This document shows, one piece after another, positions 1-9,621 of a stretch of 25,450 nucleotides of DNA; the first letter of the stretch is position 1, and every line of letters starts with the position of its first letter. Where the stretch lies: NCBI GenBank assembly GCA_020536535.1, contig JAHLWZ010000119.1:1-25450 (forward strand), in the 5' to 3' direction. A model generated the notes under the pieces. The model saw only the letters and a program-made list of their open reading frames with translations. It searched no databases and was not told the DNA's origin. The position numbers and the translations under genes were made by a program. Origin of the DNA: Pelomyxa schiedti. Its lineage: Eukaryota > Evosea > Pelobiontida > Pelomyxidae.

Positions 1-637
1 TAGTTGCGTTTAGTTACCCATTTCAAACCATGGTGGATGATGGCGCACAGGTCAGCAAAGGTGTCTCCCACGATGCTCCTCGTGTTGGAGTACCTCGTCA
101 TTCCATCCTCGACTGAAGGAACTTCGCCCTGTTTTGTGTGACATGTCAGCAAAGGAACGAACGAAGAGGGAGGAGGTGAAGAGAGGGAACGGAACAACAA
201 GATAAAATGGGGAGGGGGGGAGGTGAGGAACAAACTGTCTTTGGGTAAATTCGGACGGCCACGATGAGGGAGTCAGGGATGAGTACGTCCACGACGTGTT
301 GGTCGGTTGTCAGCCTCACCCCAGCTTCTCTTACTGCTGGATGTCCACTTTTCTGTGGGTCTCCTATATTCAAGACCTCGGTATGCACCACGTTCGCCAC
401 GGGAACGCTGTACGTGCCTGCCTCTGCCTGGAAGAACCGCTCGAGGGGTCCCTCGCCATTGCTTACGTCCTTTGACAACAACCTCTTGAACATCTTTGCT
501 GGGGTTTTGCTTGTTTGTTTGGTTGCTTGGTTGCTTGTTTTCTTGCTTGGGTTTTTTGAAGCTTTGTTGGCGGTTTTGTCTCTTTTTAAGCTTAAAAGGG
601 GAAGTAACTTTTCGACAAATTCCCGAACTTTCCTCAT
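1..637 (-). CDS. Unknown protein, 5' part, gene continues beyond the left edge
   Basis: Exon 1 is 236-637, beginning at the ATG whose complement is 635-637; exon 2 is 128 down to about 18 or to the window edge. The intron 129-235 (107 nt) starts GTTTGT and ends AACAG and joins in phase 0. The N-terminus is Lys/Ser/Thr rich (basic, low complexity, residues ~18-55). The following ~80 residues look globular, with alternating hydrophobics around HVVDVLIPDSLIVAVRIYP, and the second exon reads on as GEVPSVEDGMTRYSNTRS and GDTFADLCAIIHH without a stop. A possible donor GTAACT lies at 17-12. I do not recognise the family. The phase-0 join of two codon-like exons makes a real gene likely. The 3' end is outside the window. 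Confidence 0.6.
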
Positions 638-1024
638 TTGGCAAAATATGATATGAACAAAAGAAACAATAGCAGTTGCTGTGAGCAGGTTTTTTGTAGG
701 AAATCAATTTTGGGAACTCTAGCCGTTGGCGGCAAAAGTGCTTTCTCGGAGCAACCGCTCAACAGTTGGATCAGGAATTTTTTTTTATTCAGCCAGTTGA
801 GGTTAAAGCAACTTGTGTTTGTTCTGGTCTCGGGGCTGAGAATAGAGAGAACAAGGTTCGTTCTATTATGCCTACCATTCACTGCTTGCTGTATTCGTGC
901 GTCCATCTGCGCTGCGTGTTGATCGGCATTACAGTGGTTGTGATGTGTCCTTTCCATCTGCCAACACAGCTCTGTTCCTTCATGAGACCCATCAGCCCAC
1001 TCCCTCTCTGAACGCAAACGTGGT
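638..1024. other. Intergenic DNA, no gene seen
   Basis: Short open frames occur on both strands but none has convincing composition or splice partners. A run of T followed by ATTCAGCCA at about 780-795 resembles one end of the MITE-like family described at 10374 and 13777, so a decayed copy may lie here. Otherwise nothing can be supported. Confidence 0.3.
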
Positions 1025-1500
1025 TGGGTTGGTGTGCTAATGTGCATCTGAATCGGAGCGAACCGGAGTACAGGGGTAAGTTCAGATGGTTCAGAGTAAA
1101 TCGCGGCAATTGGAGCGACCTGGAGAAGGCGAAGAAACAGGAGCAGAACGGAGTAAAGCGATGGTCAGCCTAGTAAGATGAAGCAAAACGGGGAAAAACG
1201 GAGCAAAAGGGCGCAAAACGGAGCGAAGACGGAGGGGAACGGAGTAAACCGAAGCGAAACGGAGCGAAGCCAGAGTAAAACAGAGCAACCAGCATTGGCA
1301 CTGAGCTGGTCTGCTGTGTTCATCAGGTTGGTAGTGATTGCCAGTGGGGGGTCGGAGTGAACGGGGAAAATCGGAGTGAACCAGGTTGATTCGGGGTGGA
1401 TCAGAGTGAGCAGAGCAAAACCGGGTGAACCGCAGTGAATCTGGGTGAACCAGGGTGAGCCGCAGTGAAACCGAGTGGACAGGAGTAGACTGTCGCAGTC
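1025..1500. repeat. Degenerate ~10-bp purine-rich tandem repeat
   Basis: The strand shown carries dozens of head-to-tail, imperfect copies of a ~10-base unit approximating GGAGYRAAMC (for example CGGAGCGAAC, CGGAGCAAAA, CGGAGTGAAC, CAGGGTGAGC). Spacing is mostly 10 bases with occasional 5- or 15-base steps. A unique-looking patch around 1286-1355 interrupts it. The opposite strand reads as TTCGCTCCG-like units. Long frames across it, such as a 170-aa minus-strand one, reflect the periodicity rather than a gene. Confidence 0.7.
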
Positions 1501-1520
1501 AGGGCCATCGAAGCGAACCA

Positions 1521-2180
1521 GAGGGAGTGGGGCTGACAGGTGCAGACGGCACAGATTGGTGTGGATCGGGGCACCCGAATTAGTGCAAAATAGGATTGCA
1601 GTGCAGATTGGCATGGGATCGAACTGACGAATATCGGCGTTACAAGTACAGTTGAATGATCCGGTACTGTATGTCATGGGTGCTTCCTGGTCCGAGCCTA
1701 CTCATTCTCTCCCAGCACCATGGTGAGATCTAAATTAGTCTTACACCGGCCAGAATTATGTCTCTCCTTGGGTGCTGCACGTGGTTTGGGAATTTTGGGA
1801 TGCCCTCCTTTCAGTAGAGCCCTCCTTCGCTACCTGTCTCATTACATTCCCCCGTGTGATCTCACTAGTTTCCTTTTCCATCTCTCCCAATATCGCCCTT
1901 CCCAAGTCGGATTGCCTGTCATCATTATTACTCTTGCTCTCAGTTGCGCGTTGGCAACAAAGTCCTCAGTAGAGGCTGTCTCTTGGGCTGTGACCTGCTC
2001 CTCAATTCTGCTCAGCCTTGATGCCCCGTGGGAGTAGCCCTACTCCAACTCTGCCCTTGCTCCATGCTCTATTGTGGGTCCCTTGTCTGGTCAGCAGTAT
2101 ATTCCTGTGTGCTTGCCTCCTCGTCCTCATCCTTGATCCCTTTCCATGTGCTGGGGTCCTCAATATCCCTCTCCTCCTTC
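1521..2180. other. Pyrimidine-rich intergenic DNA, unresolved
   Basis: The plus strand is C/T rich. It holds a 105-codon frame at 1720-2037 that starts at an ATG but has a low-complexity, Leu/Ser/Pro-rich product with no recognisable motif. I do not call it a gene. Confidence 0.25.
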
Positions 2181-2385
2181 TCCTACCTTCCTCCTTCTAC
2201 CGAGGAGCAACTCCTCCTTCTATCGAAGAGTGGTTTCCTATCCTCCTTCTATCAAGGACATGGTCCTCCTTCTACCGAGGATGTTGGCAATCCTTACGCC
2301 TCCTCTTTCTAGCATTGGCTTTCCTTTTTATGGCTCCTCCTTCCAGCAAAGAGCATCGATGTTCCTCCTATCGAGGGTTAGGTCA
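2181..2385. repeat. Imperfect CCTCCTTCTAYCGAGGA repeat block
   Basis: At least four copies of CCTCCTTCTAYC followed by RAGGA or RAAGA stand at intervals of about 23-30 bases between 2187 and 2285. More diverged copies (CCTCCTTCCAGC, CCTCCTATCGAGG) continue to about 2385. Unit spacing varies, so this is a decayed minisatellite or the tail of a mobile element rather than a regular array. No coding potential was recognised. Confidence 0.6.
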
Positions 2386-3028
2386 TGTGTGATGCAGAGG
2401 GGGCTCCCTGCCAAATTTTCTGGCCTTGTCTCGTCTCATCCATTGAGTTTTCCCTTTTTGTGCTAGAACAATATTATATGGGTGCGGAGGTGCCTCCATC
2501 ATTGCTACACTCCGTAAGTATTATTAGATAGAGGGGACTCCAAACTGCCATCCTCCGTTAGGTTATGTTTGGTGGGTGCTCCACCCACCAGTGTATTAGA
2601 GATTGGGTCAATGGCTTTAAGGATATTAGAGAGTGCACAATGCACAAGATATCCCAGTGGGTTGCGAGCTGCAACCCTGTAGTGGGCTACACGTTACCAA
2701 TGTGGCGGTTGCTCCTGCTAGCAGAGGGGATTTTCACATACCCAGAAAGGTGCTCATTTTCCCTCCCTCATCCCGCCCGCAGATCGCTCCCACACCCAAC
2801 GTCGTGTATTGCTGTTCGCCTCTCCTGTGCCACTCCCCTCGTTCGCGTGGTACATCGCCAGCACCTCCCCGTGAAGTTGTTCAACACCGCTTGCGCAACC
2901 TCGCCTCGTCGTGCCGTAGGCGGCGTGTAATCGCTGTCGCTGGCCTCGCTTCCCTGCTGTGGCGCTTGGTGTCGCCTTCCCTGGCGTGTGGTATGCGCTG
3001 GGAGACAAAACCTAACACCTCCACCATG
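2386..3028. other. Intergenic DNA with a GC-rich patch, no recognised gene
   Basis: The stretch 2760-3000 is noticeably GC rich and has overlapping open frames on both strands (plus 2633-3040, minus 2754-3008). Their products are Arg/Ser/Pro rich without motifs. Such GC-rich patches elsewhere in the window mark the 5' ends of lineage-specific gen​es, so this may be a relic of one, but homology could not be seen. Confidence 0.2.
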
Positions 3029-3319
3029 TTAGAGATGTAGGTGTAACGTACTCTGCAGGACTGCGAACCGATGGGGCCTAATTAGGAATCCTTTAAGAAT
3101 CTCTTCGTAGGACAGTACTGCAGATCCGCCTACCTTGGTGCTTATCGGACATGATGGTCTAAAAAACTGCCCCACAGGCTTGTAGATCACTGGCATAGCC
3201 CCACAACTGCATGTTGACTGCCGGCATTGTGATTGATGAGCCAGTGTGTTGTGGCATATGAGTGGCTCTGGATCCACAAACACAACCCCAAGAAAAAAAA
3301 AGTAAGGGCAAATAGGCAC
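3029..3319 (-). CDS. Possible Cys-rich exon or gene fragment, unknown
   Basis: A 96-codon minus-strand frame contains VVFVDPEPLICHNTLAHQSQ followed by CRQSTCSCG, a Cys/His cluster that could bind zinc. The GTAGGC at about 3136 (minus strand, inside the frame) could be a splice donor, so the frame may be one exon of a longer element. No family is recognised. It lies just beyond the stop of the DUF3605-like gene on the same strand. A transposon-derived or decayed fragment is equally possible. Confidence 0.25.
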   Translation of the reverse strand: MPICPYFFFLGVVFVDPEPLICHNTLAHQSQCRQSTCSCGAMPVIYKPVGQFFRPSCPISTKVGGSAVLSYEEILKGFLIRPHRFAVLQSTLHLHL

Positions 3320-3340
3320 CCCAAACCATGTTTTTAGCTT

Positions 3341-4240
3341 TTAACTTCTTATATGCCAGAATACTTGTACATGGTAGACCTGTTTCAAGTTAGAAACGTG
3401 AATTTTTCTTGAGCTAACACACATCCGGGACTGACATTTTTGTGTTCTCATACCACACAAATTCAACCACACCCTGCCTCACTGTCTCAGCAAGTGCTTG
3501 TTGTATATCTCTAGTGATTTCTTCATCTGTGAGCCCATCCTTTGGACCCCATGTATACCACATCAAGAAGTGTCTTCATTTCAGTAAAAACTGGAACAGA
3601 AAAGGGATTTCATAATACTCAGTGCCATCAGGGACATGATACGGCCAGATGTTTCTGGTAAACACTTTTTTGTGTGGAAGGTTTTCAGTAGGAACGTGGA
3701 GTAGCGTCGTGTGTCTTGTTGCTCCATCTGGTCTATTTGATCATTTGTTCAGAATTTAGTAAATTATTTCTTGAAGGTACAAGGTTGCGCAAGTGGTTTA
3801 GGTTATTCAGTGCAGAAGAACCTCTCAACAGTAACCTCCACAGGAAGCATTCCAAACAGTGTTGCCAGAACATAATCCCCCATTGACAAATACTGGGTCC
3901 GAATATTTGCCATGAACTCCTCCTTTCGATGTTGGTCCGCTGGAAGCAGCCTCACGTGCTCCCATCCTGGAAAAAACACAAGTCAGGATGCAATTAGTAT
4001 TGTAAAGACAAAACCAGGGATCCAGCCCATTGTCTTGTGAAGACTGTTCAACATCTGTTTGTTGTTCACTTGTTGTTCACGGTAAATGCGATAACACACC
4101 TCAGGGCGCTTGAACACCTTACCATTAATGACTGGTTGCTCCCTGTTGATCATTTTCAAATATGCGCGAAATTTCCCCAAAGACCTACCCTCAAGTTGGT
4201 TTGCAGGCTTGGTCTTCGAATTGGGAGAATCATCATCCAT
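3341..4240 (-). CDS. DUF3605-like protein, 233 aa, five exons
   Basis: Exons, in coding order: 4240-4015, 3966-3822, 3732-3592, 3573-3423, 3379-3341. The introns are 48, 89, 18 and 43 nt, all GT-AG, and phases match at every join. The product begins MDDDSPNSKTK. Features recalled from the fungal DUF3605 family are visible: GWEHVRLLPADQHRKEEF, the YLSMGDYVLATLFG segment, HFLMWYTWGP in the middle, and the C-terminal signature FVWYENTKMSVPDVYHVQVF (residues ~205-228), which matches the family's N-P-x-x-x-S-V-P ... H-V-x-V-F pattern. Function in the family is unknown. The third intron removes an in-frame TGA and could instead be read as 24 nt (start GTTCCAG). The start is the first ATG of the longest upstream exon. 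It is the downstream neighbour of the TRIM gene on the same strand. Confidence 0.72.
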
Positions 4241-4850
4241 AAATGCCGTGCTTTCGCATTAATGACAACTTTTTCAGTTCATGTAAATACCAAGGCAACC
4301 ATGCATGTTGAAAAAGAATGGCCGAGAACTGAGAAAACTGGCACCGAAATGTTGTGCTATGCTTCTCTGGTTGCAAGGAAGAACAATTTTTGAAAAAGCA
4401 CCTGGACCAAGAAAAAACAAGACAAATAGAAAAGAAAAATGCGTCAGCGAAAGAGAAGACAAAAGAAGAGAAAATTGAGTGGTGTCACACGAAACCGTAC
4501 TAACGTACACGTATGCTTTTTTTGTGTTGTTGTTACAGAGTAATGGAACGCAAGGCATTGGTTTGAGGTACACCACTTTTTTGGAAACAACGGAACGGGC
4601 GTTCGAGTTCACGTGTATGCATTACCCTACCCAGGGGGAAAGGTTTGCCCATTCCCCATGTTTCACCCAAGCCTTTTTTCACCACCAGTCAAAAAAAGTG
4701 CCAAAGGAAATCACCACTTACAAAGGAAGTGTCGCAGATCTGGGTCATTGACCCCAAAAGGCCATCACCCAGGCTGCTTCCTGTTTGGTGCTCCGACTAT
4801 AAAAAGAAAAATCTCATAAGTGAGGGATTGTTATTGTTCACATTCAGATC
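4241..4850. other. Intergenic region, possible extra 3' exons of the TRIM gene
   Basis: This separates two minus-strand genes. A purine-rich stretch lies at 4300-4480. On the minus strand, a possible exon follows the acceptor TTTTTATAG near 4798 and ends at GTAAGTGGTG near 4720, and another is bounded by AAAAAAG and GGGTAG. If the TRIM gene spliced from GDSVT (donor GTATCT at ~4865) into these, its C-terminus would differ. I prefer the nearer in-frame stop at 4851-4853. Confidence 0.3.
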
Positions 4851-7800
4851 TTATGTGAAAGATACGGTTACAGAGTCACCACTATTACACAGGGCAACTG
4901 CAGGGAATAAGGGTGCATCAGCAATGCCTGTAATAACTACGCCCAGGTCACGATCCTTGTTTGAGTTTTACGCAAGGTCTCCAAAGGTGAGGCTACACAC
5001 ATTCACTTTTAAGGCGGCAGTGTGAGCATTACTGTCAAAAGTGAGCAAGACTTCTTCATTGACACCACATCTTACTCCACTGTCCCAGGTTGGTGATTGT
5101 TGTCCCTGTCCCCTAACACGGATAGTGGTGGTATTCACACCATTAAGACAAAAGCAACCACTAAAGGAGATGGAGACACAGCCGGTTCCACAGTTGTAGG
5201 CACCTCCATAACCACAGGGGTACCCAGAAGTATTTTTCGTACTGTAACCGTTCCATAGGATACCTTCGATCTAACTTAAGTTGAAGAGAAATATGATTCA
5301 AGGGGAATATTCTTACCAGACTGATTAAAGCCCACTCCAATCCTTTGCTCACCCGTCCTGTTAATGTGGAATTTTATGCGAGCCACGCCACAATGTTGCA
5401 GATTGAGATTTGCTAGGCCCAGCCACCACTGTGAAGAATTTCCGGCGTTTGTCACAGTATGGTTGTTATCTGACAGTATCCAGCATGGGGGGCAGCTAGC
5501 AGCATTGAAGCCAACACTACTTTCATGAAGAACTAAAGATAATCAGGAAGGGAATTTGGTGTCAGAGAGGAGACCAGTATATTGCTGCCGTGAATTGGCC
5601 AGTTGTGCTGTCAAGTCTACCAGGTTTTGTTTTTATAAACAGACTGAGAAAGAAAACTACCTTGACACCTCCTCTCCGCAGCCGCTAGCCTTTCAAGGTT
5701 TTCTGAAGCGTTTTCAAAATTGTAAGAATCAAGTAATTCTTACGGTCATTTAGCAAATTGATTCTCTGCACCTGTTCAGACACAGCAGTCTTTTCTTGTT
5801 TCAGCCCTGCGAAGAGTGAAAAGAGACACTAGACTAAAATTTCTAACTTGAGAGTTCCTCTGTGGATTGGTTGATACATTGATTCAGTTCCCTCTGCAAT
5901 TCTGTCTATGTTAGTGAATAGAAGTATTTTGTGTGTCTTACTGCATCCTTCCTCTTCCAAAATAGTGAATTGTTTACGCAACTCTTGGGAGAGTTATTCG
6001 ACCTCCAGGATTGCTCAAACATACCTCGCAGAGCATGGTTTGCCTCTGGCTCTCGCTTCAGAAGTGCCTTGGCTTTCAGGGCTAAAATCTTTTAATGGAA
6101 TTTCCACATGGAGAGCTACATTTAAAGTCAATGGGAGCTAGATCATGGGGCACCACAGATTGAGTCTGTGCAAGAGCATCCTTGAACTTTGTTTGGAAGT
6201 AGAGAAACCTACACTTAACAATTGGTGACAGGTTACCGTGGCAGAACACACGTGTTGACAAATAAGAAGTCATCTTGGAAATGGTGAGGAGATTAATAGA
6301 ACAATAGCAGACTTTACCTGTATGTATTGAAAGCAGTTTTTTACATAGTGATGCAGAATTAGCTGAGTCGCAAATCAACTTGGAAAGATTTTCATATTCC
6401 TGTAGCAGCGTAGATGTTCTTTGGAATGCCAATGAGCTAATCTCTGTTGTTTCCTGAAATAGTCTTGGATTGGAATTCGAATCACAGGGTACATTTTCTT
6501 CCTGTTCGTACAACTCCAAAATCGCTTTAATGTAATCTCCATGAGCATCAGTTAGTTCCTGTGCAGTTTCTGCTTGGTTTATTTGTATCTTCTGAATGAT
6601 TTCTTTTCTCCTTTGATTTAACTCAGAAACTCTGACATCCAGTTTGCTGCTAAGTTGTCTGAGTTCTTCCTGTATTGACATGTACATACGCACTTGCGTA
6701 AAAAGGTTCTTCACATACCTTTGTGCGACACACAGCTACAGGGAGCGGTTCTGTGATATGATTTACATGTTCACCATGTTGCCTGCAAGTCAGGCATACA
6801 AGCTGCCCAGGCCGGCCTTCTGGGGAACAGGTAGTACATAGAAGATCGCGAAGTTGCCCGGAATGCTGAGGGTGAATGCAATATCCCGAGGTCTCATGCC
6901 ATGGAAGTATAAGAGAAAGGGAGGACTGAGTTGGAGGTTGGCCAAACAACTTGAACCCAGGGATTGCCTCAGTGTGCCCTGGCTGTATCTTAGGTAAAAT
7001 TGGTTCATTTACAGCTGTATTTGTAGCTTGCACCTGTTGGTTGTCTTCGTACTCAATCATGCGGCCCTGTGGGATGAAATATCCATATGACTCCACAAGT
7101 TTTGTGAGATTTGGATGTGAATAGAACTTCACTTCAAATGTGATTGGGCTAATTGGAACATCCAAAATAGGTGGGACTTGAGAGATAAGTTTCTTGCAGA
7201 AATGAGGATAACAAAAAAAAAAAAAAAACATTAGCACCTCCAGGGAGGCACGTAGGAAGCTCTTCTTTTTTAACAATTCAACAGAGGTTGCATGTTCAAT
7301 GTAATTCTTACACTGTTCAACACCAGCAGCTGACTCATTCTTAAGAGTTATTGTCATGCATCTTTTCACATCCAGAGCCACTTTTTTTACTTAAAAAGGG
7401 AACAACTGTGAGCCTTCTTACATTTGTCTTTGAAGTATTGAGCAATCTGACTAAGTATATGGAGTTTTCTTTTTGCTATTTTTCCTTCTAGATCCTCAAA
7501 AAAAGTATTTATGCTTTTGGTGCATATTGTCACCTCCGCTTCCAATAAATTTTCTGTTGCACGAAAATTTTCAAGGGGGTTATCCAGTCCGGCAATGCCT
7601 ACGCGGACATTAGTCTTGCATAGGAATTTTTGTTTGAATTACGTTGAGTCAACACTGACTGGAGGGAGATGAGTTCATCCTAGCAGAATGAAGATAAGTA
7701 AACTGGATTCTATTACCAAGACTAACTTTTGTTTTTTCTGCTGCCTTTTCTATTCCCCAAACTTTGTGACGTTCATGATTTTCAGACTATTTTATGGAAA

Positions 7801-8217
7801 TTGAGTGGTGGGAATGTAGCTGGTGATGAAAACCTTACACACTGAACATATAACAACTTCACAGAACATGCAAAAGAGGTTTGCTTTCTCTGAGTGTAGA
7901 TCGCACTGTGGCACAAAAGATGAAGCTGTCACTGCGCGCACAGCAGCCACAAGTGTACTGTTGCATAGCACATCGCGAGGAACGAAGATTGTGACACAAG
8001 TAGGGCACCAGATGCAGTTCCCTGCATGATCTTTGGTTGGCGAGGAATCAGGCTGCGGTGTTCCCTCTTCTGTTGTTGCCTTGGTGGAGGAACTGGGAGG
8101 GGACTGGAGGCAACAAGCTCTGCATGCTGAATGACCGCAAGAGAAAGTAACAGGATCATCAAGCAGACGCTGGCACACTGGACACGACAGGGCGCGGGAA
8201 ATGTCACTGTCACCCAT
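4851..8217 (-). CDS. TRIM-like RING/B-box/coiled-coil/B-box/coiled-coil/SPRY protein, 879 aa
   Basis: Predicted ubiquitin E3 ligase of the tripartite-motif type. Eighteen exons in coding order: 8217-7834, 7786-7727, 7679-7656, 7614-7422, 7380-7238, 7192-6719, 6669-6318, 6273-6237, 6208-6120, 6081-6025, 5983-5942, 5901-5848, 5806-5744, 5702-5661, 5616-5575, 5532-5317, 5263-5001, 4955-4851. Introns are 28-53 nt, all GT-AG, and the phase closes at each join. RING ligands: C12, C15, C27, H29, C32, C35, C71, C74. B-box type 2: C105, H108, C116, C119, C124, C127, H132, H135, completed only by splicing exon 1 to exon 2. A BBC-like coiled coil spans ~140-268, a linker ~269-370, and a second Cys/His B-box ~373-413. 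More coiled coil covers ~427-685, and an SPRY-like domain ~690-879 ends LFPAVALCNSGDSVTVSF. The duplicated B-box/coiled-coil unit is unusual. Substrate unknown; acts in the cytosol by family precedent. Confidence 0.8.
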
Positions 8218-8943
8218 ACCAACAAGATTTCTTTGTGTTTGCAGTATTTAGTCTTCGGTTGGATAAGTTGATTGTGCCACCAAGTTGTTGGTTTCAGTTG
8301 GCAACTGCGGACGTAATTCGCAATACACCAGGAGTGCCTGGGGCCAGAGAAAGAATATTATGCCCAACCTACTCACATACCAGTCGGCCAGCTTCTCACC
8401 ATCAAAACCCCCAAACGTGGGACTACAAAGTCGTGGGGCCGATCATATCAGTCCCGAGGGTGGATTTAACGTGCCCCATTTCCAGTCCTGATAAACTGCT
8501 ATGCAACACCTGTGCTAGTTTTTCATTGACAGGGAAGTGCCCTGTTCTCTTGGAAGAAATGAAGCTGCCATGTGTGAAAGACAAAGGATTGTTCGATGTT
8601 GCACAAAAAATCATTTTGTGAGCCTGGGAAACATTATTTTGAAGTTGGCTAACTAGTGGTTGCACTGAATAGCCATATATCAATTTCCACTCCCATGTTA
8701 GTCGATTCAATTTCATGTTTCATATTTCCGCAGTGTCAGTTGTGCCAGGTGTCATGGTGACAATGGCCATGACCACTAGGCTGATCAGGAATCCCCACAC
8801 AATCAAGTATGTATCTCAGACAAGTTCTACGTGAAATCAACTTAGTGTGGCGAGGTGACTTCGCGTCGCTGTAGTTCTACTTACGGTTCTAATCACTGCT
8901 TGATGGATTTCTGGGAAAACTACCGAAAAAGCGATCTATCCAA
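8218..8943. other. Divergent intergenic region between the TRIM and amidase genes
   Basis: This should hold both promoters. Two overlapping open frames, plus 8235-8621 (128 codons, no ATG at its 5' end) and minus 8423-8716 (97 codons, ATG start), are both moderately codon-like. I recognise neither and cannot choose. A TTTCCGCAG acceptor-like site lies near 8732. At 8886-8917 there is a sequence shared with 23916-23943 (see the repeat entry). Confidence 0.3.
8886..8917. repeat. Shared GTTCTAATCACTG...GATTTCTGGGAA motif
   Basis: GTTCTAATCACTG followed, after a short gap, by GATGGATTTCTGGGAA recurs almost unchanged at 23916-23943. The first half also occurs inverted at 23857-23874. Sequence just upstream (GTAGTTCTA) is shared too. 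This looks like the end of a dispersed mobile element or a terminal repeat remnant. It lies 27 bases before the amidase ATG. Confidence 0.55.
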
Positions 8944-9513
8944 ATGTCAAGCAGGCAAACAAAGGTGGTTGCAGCGGCAAAAAGTCACATAGGAAGCTCG
9001 AACTGGTCCCCTACTTGTTGGAGATGGCCTATGGTGCCAACCGAACCAAAGTGCAATTTGTTTGTGGCTGAAATGTTACGTGCTGGTGGTGTTACTGTTC
9101 CGGACCCATACTCTGTGAGTATCGTCTTGTTTGTTCTTTGTATCTCTAATGTATTCAGGGTCCCACAACCAGGGAATACTTTGGGAATGCTTGTCCACTG
9201 GGGCACCACTGCGACAATATCACAAGGCCACCAACTGCTGCTGATTGGGCAAACTCCAGCTTTGCACTTTTGGCATCCTTTAAAGTACGTAAATACTTAC
9301 ATACTCAACACTCTGAGTCCTTTCTTTCCTTAGGTTGTGACTGGTGGACATTCAGCCTGCTGGCCTGGAGATATCATCAGTGATGGTTCACACTGTGGCA
9401 TCATCACAGGGGTCAGAAAAACTGTATCCGCAAGTTACCTAACATCCAAAATCGAGGAGAATGACTGGGGATGGCGGGGTGAACATGTTGTAATTCGTAG
9501 ATATCACCCCTGA
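8944..9513 (+). CDS. NlpC/P60-like amidase (endolysin-like), 158 aa, three exons
   Basis: Exons 8944-9114, 9159-9284 and 9334-9513 are joined in phase 0 across introns of 44 and 49 nt (GTGAGT...TTCAG and GTACGT...CTTAG). The product resembles small secreted or lysosomal peptidoglycan amidases of the NlpC/P60 (CHAP-like) papain fold. Visible motifs are KCNLFVAEMLRAGG with candidate nucleophile C37, then RPPTAADWAN (~80-89), WPGDIISDGSHCGIITG with candidate base H119, and ENDWGWR (N142/D143) as the third polar residue. No signal peptide is seen at the first ATG, so an upstream exon may exist or the protein is phagosomal or cytosolic by another route. Its expected role is hydrolysis of bacterial cell-wall peptides in a bacterivore. 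The family is bacterial/phage-like, so an old transfer that later gained introns is likely. Confidence 0.72.
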
Positions 9514-9621
9514 TCAGCCACATAGAAGGCTCCGACAAAGAATCCTTTAATTATTAGACACAAGGTGGTTGTTGTGCCCATTTTGATTCAATGATTTCAG
9601 GGAAATCAACTCTTCCCAAAA

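Noticed and set aside
1165-1677. 170-codon minus-strand ORF
   Set aside because: It lies largely in the 10-base repeat, and its repetitive HxxxxWFTxIH-like product follows from the repeat period.
1025-2385. CRISPR array
   Set aside because: The repeats are ~10 bases or irregularly spaced, imperfect, and lack unique spacers of constant length; the genome is eukaryotic.
3574-3591. In-frame TGA as evidence for stop-codon reassignment or selenocysteine
   Set aside because: TGA, TAA and TAG all terminate other genes here, and removing a short GT-AG segment keeps the frame without invoking recoding.
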